Assembly: GCA_036674765.1 (NCBI GenBank)
Contig: JARVKI010000040.1
Location: 62,001 to 126,000, forward strand
Source of the DNA: Seiridium cupressi
Lineage: Eukaryota; Ascomycota; Sordariomycetes; Amphisphaeriales; Sporocadaceae
Direction of reading: 5' to 3'
Length of the DNA stretch: 64,000 bases
In this document: piece by piece, positions 12,797 to 24,518 of the stretch
Position numbering within the stretch: the stretch's first letter is position 1
How the letters are laid out: every line of letters begins with the position of its first letter
Made by a program: the position numbers and the translations under genes
The notes under the pieces: model-generated
Databases searched by the model: none
Seen by the model: only the letters and a program-made list of their open reading frames with translations
What the model was told of the DNA's origin: nothing

Positions 12797-14599
12797 TCAT
12801 CTAGAGGCAGAAACATATGTACCATAGTCAATCTCTTGCGCTACTGGTGTATATCTCCATCGACTGAAGTAAGCTGGTGTTGTTCCTGTTCCATCGTTTC
12901 TCGTCCCATATATGCCAATCACAGTGCCTAGGACCGAGCCGTAAGCATATATGCTAATAGCGATGTGTTCAATATGAACAATGAAGTTATGTCATTTACT
13001 AGTCAACGGGCCACTCCCACCTGACACAATTTCCGCACTAGCAGATCCCAGGCTCTTCACCTCTCCCCTTCCTGACGCCAGCGATGCTGTGAACGTATAT
13101 GAAGAATCGTCCTTGGCAGAGATCGCAAGACGGACCGGTTTGTTGGACCACGAGTGGGAGATAGGTACTACGGTTTCCTCCGGCGCGGTATAGTTCGTTT
13201 TCCCTGAAGTCTCAGCGCGGAACCCAAGACTGGGTATTCAAGAACTAGTGGAGCTGGGAGCAAGACGATGCCGAGATCGATGTGTTGAAACTCGGTCAAG
13301 AACACTGTTATGCCAGCTTCCGAGTCTGCTACTATCGTCGTGAACAATAAGTCCACACAAAAGTCGAATAACGTAGCTGTTTGTTTCCTAGCAACGAAAT
13401 CCAAGCCCTCGACAATCGGGTTGTAAATGGCATCCGTTGTCAGATTTACCCAGGCTGGTGTGATTCCCAGCAGTGCCAGGATGCTCCGGCGGCGATATGA
13501 TAAAGAGAGACTCGGCTGGTGGGCGCCAGAATTAGAAGCTGCTGGGTAGGTTTGACCCCGGAGAAAAATCTACTGCTTCGCGCTCATTCTCAAATGGGCC
13601 ACCCATGGGAGGTTCATGTCAACTGATGGTAAGGGACCGGTCATCCTACCCCTGACCTCGTCAACCACTGGCCACTCACCCTCTTCCCATGTGACGGGGA
13701 ACAACACCATTTCTCTACCCATTGGATAAGTTTTCCACCTCTGAGCCCGACCTTGTGGGTAATCAAGCCCCCACAAGTTCCCAGAAGCATTTTCAAATAA
13801 GTCGGCATGGCCAACAGTCTGTAAGTACTCGGCAGTGTTCGCTGTAGGGAGCAGATTGCCAGGGTAACCTTCGCAAGGACCGTGATTGTCCGATGCCCGT
13901 GCAATGGTTGCAGAATGGTTAGCCTCAGTGCCGCCCGCTCCTACTAATAAATAGTAGTAGCCATCCTTCTTGTACAGATGTGGTCCCTCGGGGTTTCTGT
14001 CGCCCGTGCCATTCCACACCTTGAATGGCTCAGTTGCTGCGCCGGTCTTCAAGTCAATCTCACTGATCCATATACCAGCCGCTACCGCCATATACAACTT
14101 CCCGTCATCTTCAAAGAACAAGTCAGGGTCAATGTCATTGGCCGGACTCTCTACGATCACTGGGTCGCCCCAGCTGGCGTCACCGTATGGGTCTATGGTC
14201 GAGAAAAGGCGAATCACCGGGTGCCAGTCGTCGTACCAGCTAACATAGGAGGTGATCAGATAGAACGTCCCCATTGTGGCAGCGAATCGTGGATGCCCAG
14301 GTGCCCTCAGATGAAGTTCCAAAATGGGAGAGTTCGGGAAGCTGCCCAGAGCTGCTCAATGCGTGGCTCGCCAATTATCAGTTCTGGAGGTCCTTGCCAG
14401 CATAGAGCGGTATGCCTGGGAAGGCCAGGAAGGATGAGGTGGTGCAGATGAATGTACTCAACTCTTTGACGAAGATGCGACTCGGATCAGAGTTCCAGCC
14501 CGGCAGGATCGGATTCGTACAGCTCATGTTGCCTTGTCTATTATATGCTGACACATTGGAAACAAGACAAAGCAACAGAGAAACGATTGTCAGAAGCAT
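12797..14599 (-). pseudogene. Decayed secreted GH43 glycosidase (beta-xylosidase/arabinofuranosidase type)
   Basis: The remnant can be read from a signal peptide (MLLTIVSLLLCLVSNVSA, 14599) to a family-like C terminus ending at 12797. The catalytic parts of a GH43 five-bladed propeller are visible: the base Asp in PGWNSDPS, the modulator Asp in DIDPDLFF, and the acid Glu in NPEGPHLY. They are followed by the C-terminal beta-sandwich (FVARKQTATLFDF, FQHIDLGIVLLP, GTTPAYFSRWRY). The frame is broken: tandem TGA TAA at 14380-14375, a +1 shift in a G-run near 14270, a short compensated shift near 13740-13767, a shift near 13600, TAA at 13534-13532, a shift near 13470, and a shift plus TGA near 13250-13238. 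A plausible genuine intron remains at 12999-12928. Neighbouring genes are clean, so this is decay rather than poor sequence. GH43 subfamily and substrate are not determined. Confidence 0.88.
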
Positions 14600-16410
14600 C
14601 TTAAAATCCCATCAGCAACCATGACAGACGACCCACAGTTCGTTTTAACTATCCGAAGCGGCTCATATGGAGGATCCACGCATCATTCAGAAGCCTATCT
14701 TATCATTGCACGACTGTCGACTCCAGTTGTATCGCCATTAATATCGTGATTTCTCCACGAACCACGAGTGATTAGCCCCGCTCATTATGTCGTATCAGCG
14801 GGGAGATGGACGGTTTATACTATTGTAGGTAGTTCTGGTGGTGTCAAGATCGTATTCGTTAAGGCTTGACGTTAAAACTAGGTTCATCGGCCTGGTATTC
14901 GCATAGTCGTTGGTGAGCTTGGCCTTTATGCAGGCTGATCCGGCAGAATCATCATCCCAGCGATGTCGCACTCGTAAACCTTGATGCGGGCATCGTTTCC
15001 CACCATTCTGGGCAAGACCTCAATATCAAGAACAGCAACGTCCACCCCCCAGAGAGAGCAGCTTGTTGATAATTCCTCTGTGTTATAGGCGCTTCCATAA
15101 TTGAGCTAACTATAGCAGTATGCAAAAGAAATGCTCGAGAGCTGCGGGCGGTTTCATCACTTTAGCCGTCAAACTTGGGTATCACGCTGGAATCTCCAAC
15201 CCTGATTCCCATCGCCTTTGAGGAGCACTTTAAAGCCACTCATAATACTCGAGATTGGCGCGTAGCAAGTTGCTACCGGAAGTTGCTCGTATAAATCCGG
15301 TTGGTGGTTGTCGACGCCGGCTGCAAACCCTTGGGCTGTGGGCTGACTGTACTGTACGTCTTTAGTCATTCAAGTACCACGAACAACAAAATGAGCCTTG
15401 GCGCGCACATACCGGTGTATTTGATTACAGTTTTCAAATCACAAGGTAAAGATAACGCGACGGTGGCGAGATGCTCCTCTCCTTGCATACCCGCCTATAA
15501 TTCCCCATCCACCAAATCCTAGCGAAACCTAGACTTTGCGAAGGAAAATAATACACCGAATACTTGCCAGAATCAGTGGTTGCTTTTCTGCAGCTGAAAA
15601 GAGCATGCGGGGTTTGCTGGTTCTGGAAACATCGGCGTTATCAAGAGTTACAATCTGCAGCCTCGCGTTCAAGACTTGGGGGCTGAATTGCCTCGCATAT
15701 GTAGTATGGTGTCCTCGAAATATTGCACCAGCCGTTGGCCATCATCCCTTTATCCCATCTACTTTATTGCCAAACCAAGTTCGCACGATATTGACACTTT
15801 ACCTACGTAACCCTAGAGCACAAACTATTGTTTGCCTTTTCCTCGAATTGGTGCTTTGTTTATCATGCAGAGCCAATCTGTCATTTTTTCGCTGACGCTG
15901 CAACTTTTCCTTGTTGTATCCGTTCCCGTCGATGCCCAGAATACCACGGTTGGGAGCTCCGGCGAGCTATGGTAAGAGATAATTATCGTGTGGACATTAT
16001 ACTGTAGTGCAGAATACTTTTTGTTTACCGAGATATTTTCGATGAAGAACCAATCGATTGGTTATTCAAAGTATGTAAAGTTGTCAAACACAACTTCGCT
16101 ATGGATGAACGCTGTCTATCTTCAATCATATATGCATTTCTTCCACTGTGACATCCATGGCCGTCCAACGCCTGTATGGCGTTCCTGGTCGTGATAGCAC
16201 TCATCATGTTTTGTTTGAGAAATATCTCTTCTCTTTGTTTTCTTCAGCACCCTCTGTAATATCCTCGAAATAGCCGCCCGGACTACGGTTGCGACGTTTC
16301 TGCACCTGTACAGAGATTTTTCTTAGATGAGCCTGGGCCTTGGCCACTCCTGTAAGCTCGTCATCTATAACTGGACCGGATCCTGTTGCACCGTCCTCGA
16401 CAGAGGTCTC
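14600..16410. other. Intergenic region
   Basis: About 1.8 kb. The right end holds the 3' side of the inositol phosphatase gene. The only item of note is a short signal-peptide-like frame at 15865-15975, listed separately. No RNA gene or transposon seen. Confidence 0.5.
15865..15975 (+). CDS. Possible first exon of a small secreted protein
   Basis: A 36-codon frame starts MQSQSVIFSLTLQLFLVV and continues SVPVDAQNTTVG, which looks like a cleavable secretion signal with an A-Q junction. The frame ends at a TAA that overlaps a good donor (GGTAAGAG), so it could be exon 1 of a spliced gene. I could not find a convincing second exon. It may be a remnant or chance. Confidence 0.22.
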   Translation: MQSQSVIFSLTLQLFLVVSVPVDAQNTTVGSSGELW

Positions 16411-19400
16411 CTAGACCACGCGGCGGCTGGGACTTCGTGTCATTTTCCGGCTGGCTCTGTCGCCAAGTATCTGCTTGCTTGTTGCAGCATCGTATCCAAT
16501 GATGTACATCAGGTAGTAGAGCCTATTCAAGAGGTTAGACGTCATAAAGCTGATCTCTCTAGCGGGCCGTTGACTCACTTTTCTTCATCCGCCTCCTTCT
16601 CCTTGAGGTCTTCGAAGCGCTGCTGGCAGTCTGCCCAAGTCATCGCACGTTTCTTGGGCGATACGTTTTTGATTGTGAACTTGAAGCGCCCAGAAACGGG
16701 CCTGTGGTCAGAGACCCGCACCTCGTGTCTTCTGTAATCAAGCTGATTCACTCTGCCGCAGCCTCGATGAAGGAGGCGATCACACCAAGCGGGAGAACGT
16801 TTCTTCTCACTTGTGTCGTAGTTGTCAGTCCCTACGTCGTACTTGTATGTCGGTGCAAATTGAATGGGCATTTCCTCAAAGGCTCTCAGTTTGAAGGCTG
16901 GATTTCGTCTCTTGGCCACGAGCAGTTGATCTCGGTCGAGTAGCTTCGCCAAGTTCTTGGCTTTGACAGCAGCAACTACTGTATCTCGCGACATCGTGTC
17001 AATCCGGTAGTTGAGATCGCCATTGAGCAGGCAAATCTCATGATCCATGATCATTGTCCCGTCGCCACCGCCAATATAGCTGTCTATGCGAACACTCGCA
17101 TCTCGTTCAACTGGCAGCAGATTACTGTCCAAGATCGCTGCAATGTCGTTGTGACGACTGTTGGCCTGGGATTGGCCAGCTGCCAAATGACAGTTGATGA
17201 AGCACATGGAAGTGTCGTCTAGCACAAACCTGACAACAATCGCACCTTTATTCCCGTGCAATCCACCCATGCCACGCTTGACATCTGCGCTGCTCAGGTT
17301 TCGTATCCGGTCTCGAATGGTCGACTTGACGAAGATACAGGTGAATAAACCAACAAGGGTCGACGTATGTAGAAGATGATATAAACAGTCAGGTGGCATG
17401 AAATCATCCAAACTCCGTGCAAGGAAATCGCGCCAGTCTCGATATTGATGGCTCATGCGCTCTTGATCCGTCACGGCATCCTTCTTTTTCGACTTGAACA
17501 GCCTTTTCGCTGTCGCCGCTTTGTCCTCCAAGTCCACAAGTTCTTGAAATCCAAATATCAAGATCTCCGGTGTGTCGCTCGACTGAAGCAAGTTTTGGAT
17601 GAAGGTCGAGTCTTGGTCCGAATACCTAAGACTGCTCGGCGTGGACGCTCCTGCATTCCACGTCATAACCATTGCCTTGATATCTTCGAATTCGCAGTAT
17701 TGCGTGTCCAGTAATTTCATTTCGTTTTCAAGGTAGTCTTCCTGGAGCATGCCATCCCATGCTTTCACTACATTATCGGCGCCGAGCGAGATGACTTGCA
17801 GACGATCCAGCCGGTAGAAGCTTGCTTGATCAGTGTGGATCTTGATCATGGGATTATCGTGACCCTGCCAGTCCTTTTTCACCACCCAAGGTGACTTGTC
17901 AATGTCGTAAACACAAATTTTACCGGTGTTGAAGCCGGCCCATAACTGAGGGCCTACTCCAGCTAGACAATTAATTTTGTATGTGCTGACGGTAAGCACA
18001 CCAAGACAGGTGAAGTCTTGCTGCGACCATATGCTAACCTTTCCGTCAGCATGACCAAAGAACACCTTGTTTTTTTGTGACTTGATCAGGGTCCCTGAAG
18101 TCACCTCTCCAGCCCCTTCTGCGATCATAGGACGCATGAGTACTTGGACTTGCGTTCTACCGTCAAGAGTCGGAGCGAAGACACGAATCTCCTTCCCAGT
18201 CGCGTGCCATATCTCATCGCCCACCAGCATAGAAAACGTATGTCCTCTAGGAAGGCGGAAAGTTTGGTGTGGAGCATTGTTCAAATTCGGCGATCCCTGA
18301 CCGTCCGGTCCCCAAACATGCAGGGAACCACTGTCGTCCAATGTCCACATCTCGTTGAAATGCCTGTATATTTTGATGATCTCATTCCGGCCATGAGCCA
18401 TAGACTTGTTGCCCACAATGCTTTGAGTGGCAATGTCGGCCTCCATGACCTCGCCCAGATTATTTCCCAGCCAGACACGGGTTCCTTCGTCCTCTACACC
18501 AAGGCCGCATTTGAAGGCTACCGCGGTTGCTTTTACGCCTTCCCCATGAGCGAAACTCATGAGAAGCTCGCCGTCCAATAGGCTCCAAACTCGAGTAAGG
18601 GGCCCACTTGTGCAGACATATTGCCCACAGACATCAAATATCCGCGTGTCATACTTGGTATAAATTTCGTGCACCCCTTTCTTGATAAATGGTGGACGCC
18701 TGTTAATGTGTGAGGCGTCTGGGTATTGCGTGGTGATTTGAGCCGAGACAGCGGTGGGCCCAGGAGCCAACGACTCAGTAGTTCGAGGACCCCTTTCTAC
18801 CACAGTGCCAAACCTCTTTGGCGGTTCGCGAAATTGAGCGGGCGTGCGATCTGATGTTCTATCTACAGTCATAGATCGGCCATGAGTACGGGTTGGCGGG
18901 GGAGCGAATTGCGTTGCCGCTTGTGTGGTTGGTGTAGAAACTACACGTTTCGGCTGAGATGGCGACGAGCTATTGTCAGGAGCTGTATGGTTGATCGAGG
19001 TGATCACTCCTGGTCGTGGCGGGCGAGGTGGTGGTTTCATTGCTCCTGAAACGACTCTTGCCGGTTGCGGGTCCATCACCGTATGTGGTCGAGAAGGCAA
19101 AGCTGGCGGTGGTGGTTCTGCGGCCGCAGCAATTACACCTCTTCCAAGCCCATTGGCTTCTCTTTTACCAATCACTGAGTGGTGCGTGGGAGGAGGCTCG
19201 AATAACACGGGTACTGTACTATTCCTATTCGTCGGAGGTATCTTCGGGGCCGTTGGTTTTGCTGGGCGGCTCGGAAGGATGGGCGGCGGCTCTTCTGGCT
19301 CAGGACTGCTGGGTGGACTATTAAAGGGTGATTTTTCGGGCACGTCACGAGGCGCCTCAAACCTGTGTCCATCTTGACTAAGCAACTGAGACAACCGGTT

Positions 19401-20060
19401 GCCGGGCTTTTCTGCGCGGTTGATCGGCGGCGGTATTAGTGGTGGCCCTCTTGCATCGCGGTCCCTCTTGAGTTCCCCGGAACGTCTCGGCGGAGGCGGC
19501 GAGGGGGGTCCTGAAGTGGCGGAGAGTCTGGGTGACCGGCCTGGTTCAAGCACAGGAGTATGAGGCCGACTAGGGATCTTGAACGCCCGCGGAGACGAGC
19601 TGATGGGAGTAACAGGCGACTTTGTTGGGTCAATGTTTAGTTGACCATTTTCTATACCAGGCGCAATATTCGTCGCCCTGCCCTTTGGTGGTGATTGAGG
19701 GGGGTCGATCAAGACCGCCGGCGGCGGCTTCAGTGGCCGTGGACTCAGAGGAGGGTTCGTAGCCGGAAGGCTGGAACCTGCATCTATCCCTGGCTTTGGT
19801 ATCTGCAGTCCTGCAGGCTTCAGACCTTCTCTCACAAATGGTTTCCCCTCCCCTTGAGGCGTAGTCGTTCGGACCGGTCTCGTGTCTGGTATTGGAGGGG
19901 GCTTTGGTGAGGGCGAGACGTTTCGAGGCGGCGCTGTGGCAGGTGGTAATGTCGAGTTCGCGCTTTCGCCCACCTTGCCCATGTTCTCGAATCGCGCCCT
20001 GAGAGAAGACACGGGCCTAAGTGACGAGCTGTCGGGCCCGTCCTCCCCTTGTCCCTCCAT
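16411..20060 (-). CDS. Type II inositol polyphosphate 5-phosphatase with N-terminal beta-propeller
   Basis: Predicted to remove the 5-phosphate from inositol phosphates or phosphoinositides. Residues 1-440 are a disordered, proline-rich region with many PPP/PxxP motifs, probably SH3-binding. Residues about 450-790 form a WD40-like propeller (RIFDVCGQYVCTSG, VWSLLDGELLMSFAHG, WAGFNTGKICVYD). The EEP catalytic domain follows, with MTWNAG, FGFQELVDL, GGLHGNKGAIVVRF, LLNGDLNYRI, PAWCDRLLHRG and SDHRPVSG, so all key residues are present. The main frame, 20060-16579, would end at TGA (16577-16575). That TGA overlaps a GTGAGT donor at 16578. Splicing a 56-nt intron (16578-16523) adds a protein-like 36-residue tail beginning LYYLMYIIGYD and ends at 16411, giving 1197 residues. 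I prefer the spliced form. The architecture resembles plant WD40-containing 5-phosphatases. Confidence 0.9.
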
Positions 20061-21242
20061 GTTGGGCCAGCACTCGTTTTGTTATATGCGTGGTGATGGC
20101 GGGGTTGTGCTCTATTCCCATTGTACCCCTGGCGATGGGAACGACTGGCTGGTTCATCGAACCGAATAATGGAGGACCAAAGTTGCCATCCAAGCCAAGC
20201 GAATGTGATAGTTTAATTTCGTTCGTGTTGTCGTCAGCGATTAGGAGGCTGAGCAACAAGGCTCCTCCAAAGAATGGCGATCGTAGTCGGCCAGGGCGGG
20301 GCAGAAGGGGGACTGCAGGGCAGATGTACACTGGGGACGGCTGTTGTTGGTGACCAAATTGGCTTTCTGCCAAATCATGATCTGAGCAGGGTTGGATATG
20401 CGTCAGTCTGGGTCTGTCCTGCAATCAGGGCAGCAACCATAACGACAACAACAACTGGCCTTTACGAGGTCGCAAGGCTAAGGGCGCAAAACAAAGAAAA
20501 AGTTAACTAGGGGTCATTCCATCTTAGGCACTCTGTTTAGTTTGCAGTTGTACAGTCTCTGAGGCAAGCTCGAACGGCCCAATCTCCAGTCTAATCGTGC
20601 TTTAAATTGCTTGGCGGTCCTAAAACTGTTTTAACGCGCAGAAACCCAACAGTCAAACGCAGATCTTGGCCAGGGGTTGAATAGCGCATTGTCCTTCACT
20701 TGATTCTGAGTCGCCGCCCCGAGCAAGCTGTCAGAGCTTACGCTGGCCAATTCAGTTGGAACAACTTTGGTACCGGAATATCTTTCCCACACGGTACAGT
20801 GAGAAGCAGCTTTTGCACCGCTTTGGCACGCAGACCTGGGCGGTGAAGCATAACTCGACTCGTCCGCCTGGGCTATATTGGGCACAAGCGTGACGTAGTC
20901 TTTTTATTCTTATTGTCGCTGCGTCCGCTGTCAACTCTGACCCTCGCCGTACTGTGGGGCCGGCAAGGCATCGAATGACGGCCCTAGCGTACCTGGCCCA
21001 AGTCCCGACAGCGGGCATTTCTCGTGCCAAATTGTACCGTCGCGCTAGGCGCAAAACGGAGGCTAGCTATCGAGAAATCATACGACATCTCCAAATAGCG
21101 TAGTAGTGATATCAGAAAAAAAGTCTCGCAGCAAACTTTCTACAGCCTTGCAACTCATCGTCAATCAACCGCAGATATTATCGGCCAGGGAATTGCTGAA
21201 CCGTCTTTCATCCGCCAATTCTTCCTCGAAAGTTCAAGCATC
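20061..21242. other. Divergent intergenic region
   Basis: About 1.2 kb between the divergent 5-phosphatase and DUF4748-like genes, so it should carry both promoters. Frames here are short and without family resemblance. No clear TATA box or repeat picked out. Confidence 0.5.
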
Positions 21243-21801
21243 ATGAACACTGTGAGTGATTGATTCCCATCTAGGTTCGGGGGAAGCGGCGTAGCTAATG
21301 TTTCCATCAGGTCCGCTCTTTCTGGTATGTGCAACGATGGTCTTCATTACGAGAAACACCAACTGACTTTAGCACTCGACAGGATGGGCTGGGGCTCTCT
21401 GTGCGTTGGTAAGCAGAGCAAGCAAATGAGGCAGCGGCCACGAGACTGACATCACCACAGCCGGCGGGGGCGCCTACTATTTTGCGAAGAGGCAGATCAA
21501 TGCCGACCGAGCGCAACGTCTTGAAGAGTCACGCAGGAAGAGACACATGATCGACTCCCTAGAATATTCGGACAACATCCCCAGTAAGCCCGGATCCTCC
21601 TCGACCATGGGCTCTGCACCAGCGACCGGCAGTGGCACATCACCACGAACCGATCCTTCGGGATCACCCAGCCAGGAGGCCAGCAATGACCCTGCTCCGA
21701 CGAGACATGCACCTGCAACAGAAGGACAAAGGGTATTTGAGAAGAGCAAGTACGAGAGTAGTACGCCATTCAAGAGTGCGAAGGGAGATCGCTTTTCGTA
21801 A
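21243..21801 (+). CDS. Small DUF4748-like membrane protein
   Basis: Function unknown. Four exons are inferred: 21243-21251, 21311-21324, 21383-21408 and 21461-21801, giving 129 residues. The first three exons are only 9, 14 and 26 nt. Donors GTGAGT, GTATGT and GTAAGC and acceptors ATCAG, GACAG and CACAG are all canonical, and the joined product begins MNTVRSFWMGWGSLCVAGGG. The segment WMGWGSLCVAGGGAYYFAKR looks like a single membrane helix followed by positive charge, as in mitochondrial inner-membrane or intermembrane-space proteins. A Glu/Arg-rich helix follows, then a Ser/Pro-rich tail. This N-terminal pattern is typical of the fungal DUF4748 family. The start is set by the splice phases. 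Mitochondrial location is inference. Confidence 0.72.
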
Positions 21802-22378
21802 CGTCGTGGCACACCAATGTACAACTACAGGGAGTTATTTTATGCGGGGCATTGGTTAGCTAGCTAAAGCCATCAAGGCTTCGCTGTATATACATTCTTT
21901 CTGAAGCTGAAGGGGAGCCAGCTTCTCGGCCAGGCATTGGGATGAGCCTGATGGCTGCACTGCGTCATGACACCTATTATGCGCTACTGCTGCTGCTCCA
22001 GTTCTGATTTGTATGACAGCAATTGAATATTTTTGAAAGCCCAATGAAAGCCTCAAAAGAAATTATACCCTGCATTGAAGCAATGATTTTCAGCTTAACA
22101 TGATTATTTCTGTTGCTTCTCTATATCACAACTGACCGTCATCAGCGCTTCTCAGAGAGCACTTGGGCACAGCTACGCGACGAAGCTTAAGTGGGGCACC
22201 GGTACTAGCTCACCCCGTTCGCCGCGATTGTCTAACGAACGTGCTGGTCCATCCCACCTAAACCGAGCCTCTGAATTGCGTCCATCCCTCCCAGCTCGCA
22301 GTAGTCACGAAAGCTCGACATCTTCGTTGATGGCAACCTCACTTCTCACAGATCGCATGTGCACTTAGTTTTCTCAAG
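21802..22378. other. Intergenic region
   Basis: About 580 nt between two genes on the same strand, containing the 3' UTR of the first and the promoter of the second. No gene or repeat seen. Confidence 0.55.
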
Positions 22379-24106
22379 ATGGCGTCGCCTCAGCTGGCGA
22401 TAGCCAAAGTCTCATTTTCAGCAGTCCTCCTCCGTCCCGATCCCGTCTCCTGCCCGCGCGCTGAGATCGACGAGTTTCTCGGCCAACTCGACGCGACCCT
22501 CTTGCGGTGCTCTCCAGCCAACGTTCAGGTTTGAGAAACAATCTTGACATTTTTGATGTCTGGACGACAACTAAAATCGTCGTCACAATAGAAAAGCAAG
22601 CAATGGATTTTGAACCATGTAGTGCAATCTACGAACCGCGTAGCCGCCCTTGGGAAATACCTTACGGCTCTGGCTCACTCCTTCAATGTCGACATTGCAG
22701 CAACTAGACAGGCTCGCGAGCCCTCGTCGAAACGGAAACGTCTGCACATACTCTATGTGCTCAACGATTTGCTGTATCACATCTGTGTCCGGCAAAGGGA
22801 AGACGGCTTCTCGTCTCAACTGGAGTCATTTCTACCGGCCCTGGCCCAAAGCGCTGCCGCCTTCCCGGATTGTCCGAGGCATGCAAAGAAGGTGGCTGAT
22901 CTCGTCGACCTCTGGGGCGAGCAGGGCTACTTCTCGAAGGCTTTCATTGTCCAACTACAGGACGCAATTCGAGATGCGCCTACCCTGGACCCTTCCTCGG
23001 TCGTGAATGGATCTATCCCCCGTGCGAACATTACGGGTGGGAAAATCTCGAAAGATGTTCCCTTCGTCATGCCAGCTATGCATGGGGACGTGACTGCTCC
23101 TTGGTATGATCTACCTGCTGCCAACTGGCTACCTGTGATCGAGCCAAATTCAATAAGACCAATGAATCCGTCCATGATTAAACCGTTGCAGTTTATGTCA
23201 GGACCTGCCGACAAGAGCTTGGTGGAAGCCGTGCAAAATCTGCTTGGAGAAGTCGACCGGATATATGCAAAGGATCGCTGTCTCGGAGACGATCCAGCCG
23301 AAAGTGTGGATATGCTTGGACAACGGGTCATCCATGACGAGCTCACAGGAGAGGTGATTGATGGCGAGACTTATTACGGATGGTCACGTAAATTCTGCCA
23401 AAAGATGAAGCAGCGGCGCAAGAAGGGGAATGGATCCGAAGAAGATGGACGGGGCAGAAGTCAATCACGCTCAAGGTCGCGGAGCCTAAGCCGCAGCTCT
23501 TCTCGTCCTGCATTTAAAAGGCGGCGAAGGTCGGATTCCCGAAGCCAGAGCAGAAGCTGGAGTAGGAATCGGTCTCGACGACGAAGCTATAGCAGAGATC
23601 GAGTTCGGCGACGGTCCTACAGCAGATCACGCTCGCCATCTCTGCGAAGAGACCGACGCTACTCACGCTCACGGTCTCGTTCGCAGGACTACAGCCCACC
23701 TCCGCCTCCATCCAAAGACTATGAGAGACCTAGCAACAATCACCATAATCCAGTCTACACAAATTCTACCTCTCAACCTCCGTTTCCACCTGTGCCAGCT
23801 GGCGCCAACTTTTCGTTCGACGCTAGTCCTCCTCCACGACCTCCCAATTGGCAAGGTCCATGGCCACCACCGCCACCACCTCCGCCTTCAGCGGGATCAA
23901 ATTGGATGTCAAGTGTATCTTTACCGGTGCCTCCTCCTCCTATGAATTCTGGTTGGGGCGCGCCGGTTCCTCCACCGCCGCCGCCACCGGTAACGCCATT
24001 CAATGACCATCAAGGTTATAGCCAGCTCCAATATGGCAATCATGGCGGCCGGGGAGATTATCGGGGTGGACGAGGTGGATATCGAGGAGGTCGCGGTGGC
24101 TGGTGA
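22379..24106 (+). CDS. CID-domain, RS- and RGG-rich RNA-processing protein (CHERP-like)
   Basis: Likely pre-mRNA processing factor. Two exons, 22379-22528 and 22592-24106, encode 554 residues; the 63-nt intron runs from GTTTGAG to AATAG and splicing yields SPANVQKSKQWILNHVV. Residues about 1-150 form a CID/RPR fold that binds the phosphorylated RNA polymerase II tail (KRLHILYVLNDLLYH is its signature helix). A conserved segment resembling CHERP and SCAF-type proteins follows (WYDLPAANWLPVIEPN, LVEAVQNLLGEVDRIY). From about residue 290 the protein is RS-rich, then has several polyproline runs near 410-500, and ends in an RGG box (GDYRGGRGGYRGGRGGW). No RRM is visible. The name CHERP-like rests on domain order and the middle segment, not on full-length similarity. 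Confidence 0.85.
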
Positions 24107-24518
24107 TAAAATGAGTACGTTGCAGAGAGTATCAAAATTGTCTCATCACAAAAGTGACAGGGAAGAAAATCGAGGTATTCAAACCTCCGATATTGAGAAA
24201 ATGTACATTATTTGACTGAAGCTGTCCGATATGCTGTGACTAAGAAGAGTGGTTTCACTATTTGCTCGGGACTGACAACAGCTTGATGCAAGACGTGATC
24301 AACGGTCCTTGATTTCAGACCCATGAACTATATTGGCGTTGTTCACAACGGTACCCCGAAGTACAAGCAGCACATAATGTGCACCTCCTTCCGAAGAGTT
24401 GTCAAATTAGCAAGTGCCACGATGGCTTGAGCACATAGACTCGAGCGGCCAAGCATGTTTCTTGTAAAAAATTACATCACATCGTATACCACGCCTAGAG
24501 GTACGACCACCTGAACCA
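24107..24518. other. Convergent intergenic region
   Basis: About 410 nt between convergent genes; holds two 3' UTRs. Nothing else seen. Confidence 0.6.
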
